From contig LSSL01000445.1 of the NCBI GenBank assembly GCA_001953115.1, positions 19,543 to 39,776 of the forward strand: a stretch of DNA of 20,234 nucleotides, read 5' to 3'. Both the position numbers and the translations under genes were made by a program. Under the pieces are notes generated by a model that saw only the letters and a program-made list of their open reading frames with translations, did no database searches and was not told the origin of the DNA. The stretch comes from Smittium mucronatum (taxonomy: Eukaryota; Kickxellomycota; Harpellomycetes; Harpellales; Legeriomycetaceae). Positions 10,225 to 19,380 of this stretch are shown in pieces. Every line of letters begins with the position of its first letter. Position 1 is the first letter of the stretch.

Positions 10225-11090
10225 ATGATAAAAGCTGCTGAAAATGGCAAAAATTTACACAGTCTTACAACTTTTTATAATATATATAAATATAAAAACA
10301 TACCTGCATTCTATGTTCAGCTAAAATCTGTCAAATTAAGTCCCATTATTAGATTTGGGTTAGATCTGATAGCATTAAATTTACAGATTTTTATTCGAAA
10401 TTTTCGATAAGAAAATTAGAAAGTAACCTTTTTATACCTTTAAAGAGCTACAATATTTTATTTTTTAGGATTTAGTTTGAAATTATGCACAAATAACATT
10501 CAGAGATTTAAAATTTAAAACTTTTAAGTTATGAAGACAAATCACAATCAAAAACAAGCAAATTTCCAAATTAATAAGAAAAAACGTAGTTTTTACTTAA
10601 TAAAATTCTTATTTATTCTAGTTTAGCCAATTCCTTTATTTTCATCGAAGAAAGTAATTTTAAACTATTTATTAGAACAAACAAGGGAAGGGAGTTTAGA
10701 CTTCAAAGGTTTTTGGCATAAATTGCTTTATCAAAATACCAAATATTCATATGTTTGGTGACCTATAATCTATGAGAATTTCAAGTTTTATAACTAACAG
10801 AAAAAATCATAAATATTTAAATTGCGATTATTGGGTAAAAAAGCTTATTATTGAGGAACAATCAATATTCGTGTATCATAATAATATCGCAAGTATATAT
10901 GATAAAGTTAGTTGTAACTTTCAAATCAGAGATATAGTAGATCTCCATGACTTTAGTTAGCCTCTATATATCAAGCCGTATTCTCCAAAGTTATATTATA
11001 TGAAAAATTCATGCAGTGTAGTAAAAACGGAGATTTTTTTTTTGATAGAATTAAAATAATCCATGCAGGACATGAAAACTAGCGCTGCTT
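10225..11090 (+). pseudogene. Tc1/mariner-like transposase, decayed copy A
   Basis: Remnant of a DDE transposase of the IS630/Tc1/mariner superfamily, which in life binds element ends and does cut-and-paste transposition. An ATG at 10225 opens a helix-turn-helix-like N-terminus (IKAAENGKNLHSL...YNI). At 10635 comes the first catalytic region, FIFIEESNFKLFIRTNKG, where family members have a FIDE-type motif. At 10772-10960 is a block with NCDYWVKKLI and then FVYHNNIASIYDKV, matching the second-aspartate VMDN...IH region with Asp lost to His. After a TAG at 10958 the same frame continues with KPYSPKLYYMKNSCSVVK, the YSP-LNP-EN-WS block, with the expected Glu now Lys. A HAGHEN block follows near 11062. 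At least two frame changes and several stops make it inactive. Copy B (12501-13154) has the same blocks in the same order. Terminal inverted repeats were not found. Confidence 0.78.
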
Positions 11091-12500
11091 TCAAATCTAA
11101 TGAGAAAATAGGACTTTTGGGTCAAAATTTAAAGGATCTGCAAGAATTTTAAAACCTGAAATTATTGGAAGATTTACTTTCTAAGTAAACTCATTTTTAC
11201 CAATGCTATTCAACTTTAAGATATGATATCTGGATCACAATAAGATTTTTTAATAACTATATTCATATATTTTTAATTGTTATCATTTCAACATTTAATA
11301 GTTTTCTAAATGAATATTAATGTTTTTTTAATAAGTTTAAAACTAATAAGAATTCAAAAAAACCTCTTTCATCAAAATTATGATCTTCTAATTTATAACC
11401 AACCTTTTTATTAAAAAAAGCTAAATTAAAAAGGAAATATTAAGGTAATTTTTGGTATTATGAAAATAACACAATATTAATCTAAACTATTTTTAACACA
11501 ATTAGGAAAAAAGCTTTATTAAATAAAAGAAAAGAAAGAAAGATAATAAAATGTGGGTAAAAATGATTCAAAATAAGTGAATGTAATTTGGTAGTAGTGC
11601 ATCCAATTAAAAATAAGTAAAAATGAGTAAGAATTAGAGAGAAATTTTATGAAAAAAGTAAATTAAAATTAAAAAAAGTGAACCGAAATTTGTTTGAATT
11701 AAAATCAGTGGTGATTTATAATTATACTTTCTTTATTTTGAAATAAAAAAAAAATTCGAAATTATTTTCTAATTCATATCCTCTTTTAGGGAATTAGGGC
11801 AATACTTTTTTAAATCTATAAATGTATAAAAAACATTAAATTTATCAATCGGTAATTAATTTTTTTAAAAAAAAAGTAATAATAAAGCTGAATTTTTTTT
11901 TTTTATATTTATATTTCGCAAATCAATTTCTGAATTGAGCTCTTTGAATTATACCCCGATATAGTGAGAAAAGAAACAAAGTTCATAGAAATTTTTATTT
12001 TCTGACATTTGAACCGTCATAGTTTATTTAAAATCATATTTTTAACATCACATTCCATTTTAAAACTATAAATAAAGCAAATAAATGTAAAAGAAATCTT
12101 TAAATAAGAAAATAATATAAATTAAGTTAAAGAATGGATTTGAAAAATATTATTTAAGGAGTAAATGGTCCATTATGGAGAGTAAAATCATGGATTTTTT
12201 TTTTTTTGATAAAATATGCTGTAATAAAACTTTCCAAAAAAAATAGGAAAGATTTACCGTATTATTTCTACGGATATCATTCCAATTTATATAGCATAAA
12301 AATATATTAAATCTTGAAAAATATACCCAAAAATTTGAAATTTTATCAGATCTAGTAGTTGAAAACTAAAGATTGAAAACTAGAAATCCATGATCAAATT
12401 TTTTGAAGATAATACGTTTTATTCGCTTTAGTAACTGTCCCTATTTATTTTTTTGGGTTCAAATTGAAATTTGTGCTCATAAAGTCATTTAGATTTAGAT
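11091..12500. other. A+T-rich DNA between the two transposase copies
   Basis: No supported gene. The stretch is likely to include the lost 3' end of copy A and the lost N-terminal part of copy B, but I could read no helix-turn-helix block for B. Around 11521-11700 there are several variants of an AAAATAAGTGAAT/AAAATGAGTAAG-like word, which gives a loosely repetitive texture. A T12 run occurs at about 12196-12208. Confidence 0.4.
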
Positions 12501-13154
12501 TTCAGAGCTTTTTCAGTTAAGGATACCCATTTAGAGCCAATGGTTCCAGCTATCAGATAAATAATAAAAATAGAATGGATTAAATATGAAATTCCTTGAC
12601 CATTCTATCTCCATGAAATCATTCATTTTTATTGAAGAAAACGAATTCAATTTTTTAATTAGGAGAACCATGGGAATATTAAAGAGGAGTGAAATAGCTG
12701 TACTTAAATTAAACTAAACAAGAATTGCAAATTTAAGTATGATTGGAGGACTTTCTTCTATTGTGATACTAAATTTTAAAACCAAAGTAAAATGTTGAAA
12801 GCATATGTTTGTAACTATTAGGTGAAAAAATTGATAAAAAAGACCCTATAAAATGAAATATCTCAATAAAACATAGTAATTTTTTCAGAAAACGCAAGAT
12901 GTCAAATGAAAATCAGAAAAATATCGATATATATGTCGATTTTTCATTACTTTATCTTGGAAAATATCCTCTGATGTTAAACCCAGTTGAAAATTCATGG
13001 AGTGTTGTGAAGTTAGACATAAAAAAACGAGTTTTTGAAAGAATTAAAAATTAATCATGCTGGCGAACCAAATCAGCAACACGCTCAAATTGTGTGGGAA
13101 ATCAAAAATATAGAATCTACTATTCAAGAAAGGTTTGAGGCCACTTCTCCATGA
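12501..13154 (+). pseudogene. Tc1/mariner-like transposase, decayed copy B
   Basis: Second remnant of the same transposase family as copy A, lacking a recognisable DNA-binding domain. Blocks in order are: FSVKDTHLEPMVP at about 12510, a pre-catalytic motif typical of one Tc1-like group; FIFIEENEFNFLIRRTMG from 12613, followed by a family-typical MIGGLSS core, in a frame that is open to a TGA at 12796 except for one TAA; YVCNY-stop-VKKLI from 12804, aligning with copy A's NCDYWVKKLI, with the Trp codon now TAG; and an intact 51-codon ATG frame at 12899-13054 carrying YPLMLNPVENSWSVVK with the third acidic residue (Glu) kept. A final frame from 13041 has NHAGEPNQQHAQIVWEIK and ends at a TGA at 13152, probably the original C-terminus. 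The second catalytic Asp cannot be located. Frameshifts and stops make it inactive. Confidence 0.87.
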
Positions 13155-13650
13155 ATTAACATAGGTTTTATAGTGCATACGAAATCTTTTTTTGATGATA
13201 TTCAGATAAGTTATATGAGAATTGGATATAATTGCATCTTTTTTTCTGTTTAAATTACATTTTCTATATTTTTTAAAATTATCATTTCACCTATTAAATT
13301 TTAAATTAATTTTTTTTTAAAGACAGTGTTTTTTAGGGAATAAATCATTCCAAAAAAAAAATTAACCATTTTACAGATGTTTCAATTTTATTAAAATTAG
13401 ATGTGATGTTAAAAATGTCATTTTAAATGAACTAGGTAAATTTGAATATAAGAGATTTTTATTTTATGAGAATGAATTTATTTTCTTTCTGAAATCTGAA
13501 TAGAATTAAAAAAGCTCAATTGATTAATTAATTTGTGCAATAAAATAAAGTAAGATCAAAAAATAAAATTTCCTTTTCTTAAGAAAACCCTGCCCTATTA
13601 AATAGATTAAAAATATAAATTACATTTCCTTGAAAAATTCACACAAAAAT
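13155..13650. other. A+T-rich DNA between transposase copy B and the LINE
   Basis: No gene seen. It should contain the right end of the copy B element and the left end of the LINE, but no inverted repeat or target-site duplication could be identified by eye. Confidence 0.45.
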
Positions 13651-14570
13651 ATGGATTTTACGAATAAAATATCCAAAACAAACAAGATAAAAGATGGAAT
13701 AACTTATCTAGCTCCAGAATTAAACCATCTTATAACAATAAAAAAAATTCAATCCAGTACCTTTATTCAAAACAAATTATGGAAATAATCTTATAAAAGA
13801 GAAAATTGAATTTTTTGGCTGGAATTAAATTAAAATAGAATTTTCATTAGTAGATATTAATGTAATTATAGAAGATTTTTTTGGAAATATATTAACACAG
13901 TTTGGTAAAATCTAAAAAAATTAGAAATTAATACGATTTTAAAATTCTATTTTTAAAATTTATAAAAAAAAATCTATAAAATGCAAAAAAAAATCGAAAT
14001 AGCCTATAATGGAAAAAATTCAGGTCTCTTAGAGACCTCAGAATACTCAGAAAAGCTTTAAAATGATACAGCAACATCACATAGCGGCTTAAGTTTTAGA
14101 GAGCTGACTCATATAGCACAAGAATAGCTTTCAAATATCGGTGAATTAATGAAAGCCGCTTCATTAAAACGCAAAATCATAAATATGTTTCCACTAAAAA
14201 GCATTAAAATAAAACTAAATATGAAAAATGAAAAAAAATACCAATTTTTTTTTGGAAAATATGGATGCAAAAGTTTTGCATATGTGGATTTGATAAAGTC
14301 CAATACATAAATACTGTAAAAAAACTGGAAACTAGAAATACTAATGCAAAGATTTTTTTAAGTAAAAAATCAGTAAATATTATGTCCTCATCCACAAAAA
14401 ACATAAAAAAAAAATTATTAGAAATCAAAATTAAACAATCGAATGGAAGGAAATGGCTGATTTTGATGCTAATGAAATCTCAGAAATTATCGAAAATGAT
14501 GATAAATTATATTTACTGTAAAATAGAAAGCATTAGTCACATTATCAACTGTAATACCAGAACCTAAAAA
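13651..14570 (+). pseudogene. LINE N-terminal region (ORF1 or protein front end), decayed
   Basis: This region is readable in at least four frame segments. An ATG at 13651 gives 45 codons (blocks TNKISKTNKIKDGITYLAPE and STFIQNKLWK). A second segment to about 13912 contains FSLVDINVIIEDFFGNIL. A third from the ATG at 13981 runs about 109 codons with only two stops (TAA 14059, TAG 14125 area) and includes GLSFRELTHIAQE and MKAASLKRKIINMFPLKS. A fourth from about 14453 is acidic (MADFDANEISEIIENDD). A competing 100-codon frame at 14265-14567 overlaps these. No zinc knuckle or RRM fold is visible, so the domain is unassigned. Its link to the LINE rests on position and orientation. It could instead be another element interrupted by the LINE. 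Confidence 0.45.
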
Positions 14571-14730
14571 TGAATTACGCAAAGAAAAAATTTGCACAGA
14601 AAATTCAATTAAAAAATCTTTGAGAATCATATCCGCTTAATTTGAATATTCGGATTCTGAAGATACCAATATATCAAGAAGATATCTATATTAACGCTCG
14701 TCCCTGATAATTTAATCTAAATTTAAAATT

Positions 14731-15090
14731 AATATCAGTAACGATGGAAGAACCTACAAAAAAAATCAAAGGGTTAAAAGGCTACAAAAAAATAAAGCTA
14801 AAATACATACACCAACAAAGAGAAATCAATGAAATCTCAAATCAAAGAAAATTTCAGAGGATGTAGGGAATGATGTCAGTACAAAAATATATTTAGAAAA
14901 AGAGAACCAGTTTGGAAGTAGATTTAAAATAGAGCAAATCATATCCACTGAAGTTAAAATGTGTCTTATTCAAATTTTCAGTTTATTATCGTTGAGGAAA
15001 AGATATAAATTACGAAAAAAAGGAAAAAATTATTATTTTAGCTTTCAAAATGAAAGAAATAGTCATTATAAAAAAATGGGGAAGAGGTAG
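14731..15090 (+). pseudogene. LINE basic region before the endonuclease, decayed
   Basis: A single frame of 119 codons has only one internal stop (TGA at 14830), followed by 85 open codons to a TAG at 15088. That is too long to be chance. The product starts very basic (NDGRTYKKNQRVKRLQKNKA, then THTPTKR-like residues), as expected for a nucleic-acid-binding part of a LINE protein. It then runs into a more neutral stretch (EKENQFGSRFKIEQIIST). The endonuclease frame starts at 15081, overlapping the end of this one by a frameshift, so the two were probably one protein. No cysteine-histidine knuckle is seen. Confidence 0.55.
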
Positions 15091-15706
15091 GCTATTTAAT
15101 TTTTGAAAGAGGTGATAAATCGGAGATAATCAGCCTTCAAAAAATAAACAAAAAACCATTATATAAAACTTTCTGTACAAACTATTGGAACATAAAGTTA
15201 TCCTGGCCAATATATAAAGCAAAAATTATTAATAATAGAAACCAAAAATAATTGCAAAATCAATTTAATTCAATAGTAGATTCGATATAACATTTATAGA
15301 AGCAAAAATTTAAGAAATAAGAGTAGTTGACCTATATACATTAAAAATTGTGCGTGGAAAGAAAATTACATTTTTTTTCTCAAAAGAAAAACCAATTTCC
15401 AGTAAAAATATATTTATATAAATTATAATATTTTCGAAGATGAAATAAATGATAGTTAGTCTTACAGAATACTAATAAAAAATAATGAAGAAAAATTGCG
15501 TTTCTAGTCAATAAATTTAAAACATCAACCCTATTAGGCAAATTGAAAGAAAACGATATATAAATACCCGGGGTGAGTATTCTGGAAGGTATAGATAAAA
15601 AATAGGCCATATTTTTTTATCCAATGATGTTCTCCAAAATTTTAAATTAAAGGGAATTACATCATCAAAGCTCTCAGACCATAAATTTATTGCTTTCAAA
15701 ATATGA
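15081..15706 (+). pseudogene. LINE APE-type endonuclease domain, decayed
   Basis: The domain normally nicks target DNA to prime reverse transcription. The first segment (15081-15251, 56 codons) contains SEIISLQKINKKPLYKTF, matching the family's DIISLQET block with the catalytic Glu (codon 15141) now Lys, followed by YWNIKLSWPIYKA. A middle segment from 15421 has NYNIFEDEINDS where GDYN-type residues are expected. The last segment (15524-15706) has NPIRQIERKRYINTRGEYSG and, after a TAA, KIGHIFLSNDV, where IDHI is expected with Asp replaced by Gly, and then SSKLSDHKFIAF with the C-terminal SDH intact. Order and spacing fit the exonuclease-endonuclease-phosphatase fold. Stops and at least two frameshifts separate the parts. 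An opposite-strand frame at 15517-15699 is a shadow. Confidence 0.83.
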
Positions 15707-16379
15707 AATTGGTAAATATAAGAATATTTTACAAAGATAATCGGAAGCTTAACTAAACTTACTCCAAAACCGGCAAGTTTAGGCTGATATTCAAAATATT
15801 AAACGCGTAATGAAAAAAAATAGACGAATGTGCTTAAATCTAGAACGAAATTAAAGAAGCTTTTACTAAATTTTGCAAATTAAATTCTAGGAAAACTCAA
15901 ATTGATTCACTAAAATTTAAAAAATAAAACATACATTGAGCTAAAAAAAGAGCGGATTCTAGTCCTAATGAAATATATATTTGCAAAAAAATATATATTA
16001 GCTAATGAAAAAGAAATAAAAACGACTAAAAGGAATCAAATTGATTGTAAGATTTTCAGCTATATTAATAATTGGCAAAAAAAGGTGAAATTTCTAAAAT
16101 TTCTTATTTTGGATTATTAAAAATGAAAGGAAAGAAGGAAAAAATTATTCAGATTAAATAACAGAACCTGAAAACTAAAAACTAAAAACATATAACCTAT
16201 AAATTAACGAAATATGCCACTTTTTTATTCAAAAATTTTTAATAAGGGTAAAATCTGACCCAATATCAAAATCATACCAAATTAAAACATAAAAAAAAAA
16301 GGATAAATCTAATGGAGTCTCTAGAATTATATAAGGACGCGGAGATATGTTAAATTTAGGTATTAATTTATATTTCACA
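15707..16379 (+). pseudogene. LINE linker between endonuclease and RT, decayed
   Basis: This is the expected low-conservation linker. Segments in different frames look coding. One is at about 15846-15920 (block NEIKEAFTKFCKLNSRKTQI); another is a run of over 60 codons at about 15918-16120 with KKYILANEKEIKTTKRNQID and FSYINNWQKK, Lys-rich as in LINE linkers. An opposite-strand frame at 16229-16414 is taken as a shadow. There is no catalytic motif here. The assignment rests on lying between two clear domains of the same element. Confidence 0.55.
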
Positions 16380-17242
16380 AAATAAAAAGTCGCTATTATT
16401 AGTTGGATTTTCATTCAAGTCTTAAAAATGCTTATTAAAATAATAGCCAAGAATTTAAAAACCATGTTCAATAATAATATCAAAATTTTTTAATGGAATA
16501 AGAACATAAGAAAAACGTTAATACCCCCCCCCCCATTCCAAAAAAAGATGATAAATCAAGTTAAAAAATATAATTAGGCCAATATCTCTATCTAATATCG
16601 ATGGTAAAATATAAAGGAAAATTCTCATATACAGGATAAAAAAATTTATTGGAAAACTAATTAATTGAAACCGATCTGTCTTTCAAAAAAAAGAATTTTT
16701 TACAATATAAAATAATCTAACTTCTTTGTAAACAGTAAAATGAGAACAGAAATTACAAACGGATATACACTATTATTTGACTAAAAAAATAATATGAAAG
16801 AACTGAATGGGAATATTTATTCATTTTCCTTGAAAAGTATAGACTTGGCGAATATTATATATATAATAAAAAATATTATATTGTAAAAAAAAAACATTAT
16901 TAACGTGGAAAAGCCAATAGATAAATTTATTTCAAATAAGGATTAATACAAGGAGACCAATTATCTCCATTACCATATAATTTTGTAATAGAAAAACTAA
17001 AATTATATTTTGAAAAAAAGATTTCAGGAACCCTAATTGCAAATAAAGGAATCAAAATATTAGCATGTGCTGATAACTTACTAGTGTGAATTAATAGCCT
17101 CTCTAAATAGATGATAGAAAATGGAGTGTTTAAACTCAATTTTTTAGCTTCTAATGCTAAAATTAATGATGAGAAGAAAATATATCTAAAAATAGGCTTC
17201 CCAAAAAATAACTGGCTATATAAAAAGTATGAAATAAAATAA
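16380..17242 (+). pseudogene. LINE reverse transcriptase domain, decayed
   Basis: RNA-directed DNA polymerase of the LINE. The fingers region reads MLIKIIAKNLKTMFNNNIKI, then NKNIRKTLI, a C11 tract, IPKKDDKSS, and after a frameshift IIRPISLSNIDGKI, the classic RPISL block. Motif A is poor: LFD then a stop and KNNM near 16776. It is followed, after a frameshift, by EWEYLFIFLEKYRLGEYY at about 16805. From 16931 one frame runs to 17242 with GLIQGDQLSPLPYNFVIE (motif B region) and KGIKILACADNLLV, the active-site box, where YADD has become CADN (17066-17077), losing the second metal-binding Asp. Downstream are ENGVFKLNFLASNAKINDEK and NNWLYKKYEIK. In-frame stops lie at 16937, 17087, 17108 and elsewhere. 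The 16927-17139 opposite-strand frame is a shadow. Confidence 0.9.
16524..16534. repeat. C11 homopolymer
   Basis: Eleven consecutive C residues sit in DNA that is otherwise about four fifths A+T. They lie between NKNIRKTLI and IPKKDDKSS of the RT region. The reading frame changes just after this area, which suggests slippage on the tract. Confidence 0.9.
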
Positions 17243-18452
17243 AAAATTTAAATTTCTAATAAATATTTTTAACTAGTCATGGATTGCCTATAAAAAAAAC
17301 CAAGAATCCCTATCAAAAAAAACCACAAAAAATATAAAATGCTGTAATAAAAAAAAAATTCGCTTAAAGTAATAATTCCAGTGACCAAAAAATTTGTAAT
17401 TTCAAAGCTATGGCTTGCTGCAAACGTATTTTTTTTTGAAAAAGATTTTATATCATCGTTTAAAAAAAGGCAAATAAATTTATATGGAGCAATAAAAAAG
17501 ATCAGATCAAATTATAAAATATTGAATTGGGAAAAAAAAAGGAAACAATTGGCCTATTATTGTAGAAACACAATCAAAAACCCCCATCTTTTAATATTGA
17601 ATTGGTATTGTTGGAAATAGTAAATGCATTTTGAGAAAATTTTTGTTTAAAAAAAAAAAAAAAATCTCCGAAAATTATATAAAAATAAAAAATATCATGA
17701 TATACTGGCTAAAAAAAATACATAAAATTTCCACCAATTTGGAGAGAAACGATAAAATTATAAAACGACATATACTAAATAGACTATTCTGAATTATCAA
17801 ATTGACCATAAGAAAAAAAAAGCTTGCGATAAGCAAATTAAACATAACATTCTGAATTAACTTAGCTAAAAAATACCAATAGTGGCTATTTAGAAATAAA
17901 ATAATTGATTTTAGGGAATCTATAGATAACTGGTACATAAAATGGGATGGTGATCTAATATATAATATAAAAATTAAAAAACCCCCAATAATAATTAATA
18001 TAAAGCCAGCACAGAGACATGAATGGCTTTATAAAATGTATCTATTCTTTTAGAATAAATTCAGAAAAATTCAAGATTAATAATCAAATAATAGATAAAA
18101 AGAAAGGTCTTATCTTAAGAAAGACCTTCGTTTTCAAATATATAAAAAAATCCAATATTTCAACTGGAATGGGTAACTATCGGTAAATTAGCAGAAATTG
18201 AACCAATTTTCATTTATCGAAAAATTCACAAATTGGACTTGAAAATTTTTTCCTGAAACTTGTATTTGGGTTTTTTTAATAAGCTAATCACTGGGGAAAA
18301 ATTAACAATATGAAATAAAGAACTATTAGACTATTCACAGTCATAAAACGCATTTAAATCTAGAAAAGAGAATGGGCGCTAATTTCAAAAAACAGAGAAT
18401 TTTTACGCCTTGTGAATTTTTACCAAATAAATCTAAAAAAATAAATAGGTAA
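17243..18452 (+). pseudogene. LINE post-RT C-terminal region, decayed
   Basis: A frame at 17381-17620 (about 80 codons, GTG at its start) reads KFVISKLWLAANVFFFEKDF and KILNWEKKRKQLAYYCRNTI, fitting the LINE post-RT thumb/connection region with its hydrophobic SKLWYAA and W-x-x-x-x-GGLG blocks, the latter eroded. A second frame, 17697-18053, carries on through stops at about 17788, 17857 and 17878 with IDNWYIKWDGDLIYNIKIKK and PAQRHEWLYKMYLFF. Later pieces are at 18170-18256 (WVTIGKLAEIEPIFIYRKI) and about 18369-18452 (REWALISKNREFLRLVNFY), where a TAA at 18450 is the likely original end. No RNase H motif is seen. Opposite-strand frame 17675-17938 is a shadow. Confidence 0.7.
18104..18128. 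repeat. Inverted repeat inside the LINE C-terminal region
   Basis: AAGGTCTT at 18104-18111 and AAGACCTT at 18121-18128 are exact reverse complements. The 9-nt spacer contains a further palindrome, TCTTAAGA. It lies in decayed coding sequence and has no T run after it, so a terminator role is not supported. Confidence 0.55.
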
Positions 18453-18520
18453 TCTTTGATTAGAATATAAATTAAATTTTTAATGAGGCATCAATTTTTT
18501 TTTGAAAAATCCTAATTTAT
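18453..18520 (+). other. Likely LINE 3' untranslated stretch
   Basis: A short A+T-rich stretch lies between the last readable LINE codon (TAA at 18450) and the dinucleotide run. By position it should be the 3' UTR that the RT recognises. No conserved structure is visible. Confidence 0.4.

Positions 18521-18550
<30 letters not shown>
18521..18550. repeat. (AC)10(AT)5 compound microsatellite
   Basis: Ten AC units are followed by five AT units. The run lies about 70 bp after the end of the LINE coding region and is taken as the element's simple-repeat tail or as a repeat grown from it. Confidence 0.9.
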
Positions 18551-18551
<1 letters not shown>

Positions 18552-18973
18552 ATGTTACACATTATTCAAAATCAAAATTTTAATTATATATATCGAAATT
18601 AATTAAACAATATATTTCTTCCTCTTTATAATAAATCTAAACCAATTACAAAAAAACCTTTAATGAATAATCATTGATAAAAATTAATTTGACAAATTAA
18701 AAATCCAAATCAAATTTATTTTAACTTAAAAACATCCATTTTTATATTAAACCGTAATTTTTATAAATCCTATTTACATACTAACATTTCTTATTATTTA
18801 AGAACTTTAACTTATCAATATAGCACGTTTTTCTCAAAAAAAGATATATAATTCAACAACACCAAATTTAATTATTTTATCCGATTATTTCTGAATTTAT
18901 TATTATAATCTATATTTAAATCCTAAATTAATAACATGTTTTTATTTGATGAAATATATTAAGTTGTAATTAA
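18551..18973. other. A+T-rich DNA, no gene seen
   Basis: No supported gene or repeat between the LINE tail and the next coding remnant. A TAA at 18971 closes the frame upstream of that remnant. Confidence 0.5.
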
Positions 18974-19380
18974 ATATATAAATTGCACGGTGTGCCTTAT
19001 ATAATAAATATTTATTTTGGCTATGGAAAAATTAATATATCATGGAAGCAAATTTTACGACTTTTAAAATATAAACTTAAGAGAGATATTAGATTGAGTA
19101 GAATTACTTTTGATATAATATTTGAAATATTAGATCAATTCAAAAATAAGTTGCCTAAAATTGATATTCTTTATAGCCTAGCCATATGAAAAATTTACGG
19201 GGCTAAAACTGAATATGCATTAGAAAAAAAAATCCAACACGCAGAAACTTTATTAATTAGATTTAAAAAATGCCCAAATGAAAAAATAATCAGATATTAT
19301 AAAATTTAAAGAAAAGATACACCCGGAGCAGAATAAAAAAAACTGGTTTTCTATTGATTAAGGTGGAAAAGTTGAGCTAA
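18974..19380 (+). pseudogene. Decayed protein-coding region of unknown family
   Basis: One frame runs 111 codons from 18974 to a TAA at 19307 with a single stop (TGA at 19187), which is unlikely by chance. There is no ATG; a TTG is at 18983. Before the stop it reads HGVPYIINIYFGYGKINISW and a basic stretch KQILRLLKYKLKRD; after it GAKTEYALEKKIQHAETLL and RFKKCPNEKIIRYY. A shifted frame from 19315 (RYTRSRIKKTGFLLIKVEKL) ends at 19380 and may be its continuation. The HGVP...W layout is faintly like the middle of a retroviral-type integrase, but no catalytic residues can be placed, so I do not assign it. It could be an LTR-element piece or an unrelated gene. Confidence 0.38.

Larger units (their letters stand above)
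13651..18550 (+). mobile_element. Decayed non-LTR retrotransposon (LINE), nearly full length
   Basis: A LINE of about 4.9 kb can be followed from N-terminal coding region to 3' tail. Such elements copy themselves by target-primed reverse transcription, with an endonuclease nicking the target and a reverse transcriptase copying the RNA. The order here is: unknown N-terminal region, basic stretch, APE-type endonuclease, linker, reverse transcriptase, a long post-RT region, then a short 3' stretch and a (AC)n(AT)n tail. The left boundary is set at the first ATG with a plausible frame and is uncertain; the right boundary is set at the end of the dinucleotide run. No LTRs or integrase are present. 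The RT wording (RPISL, QGDQLSPL-YNFVIE, NAKIN-EK) is most like L1/Tad-type LINEs, but the clade is not certain. At least ten frame changes or stops show it is dead. Confidence 0.85.

Noticed and set aside
10225..13154. Terminal inverted repeats and TA target duplications of the mariner-like copies
   Set aside because: No matching inverted pair could be found by eye in the flanks; the A+T-rich background makes short matches meaningless.
14021..14037. Inverted repeat AGGTCTC/GAGACCT as an element terminus
   Set aside because: It lies inside a 109-codon protein-like segment of the LINE N-terminal region with no boundary in composition, so it is probably incidental.
15380..15699. Two - strand frames of 76 and 60 codons
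   Set aside because: They lie opposite the endonuclease motifs read on the + strand and are their shadows.
17675..17938. 87-codon - strand frame with a hydrophobic product
   Set aside because: It is the complement of the LINE C-terminal frame (17697-18053), which has motif-level support.
13981..18053. Alternative genetic code to explain the in-frame stops
   Set aside because: Stops inside conserved blocks are TAA, TAG and TGA alike, and appear where different residues are expected; frameshifts are also present. Decay explains this better.
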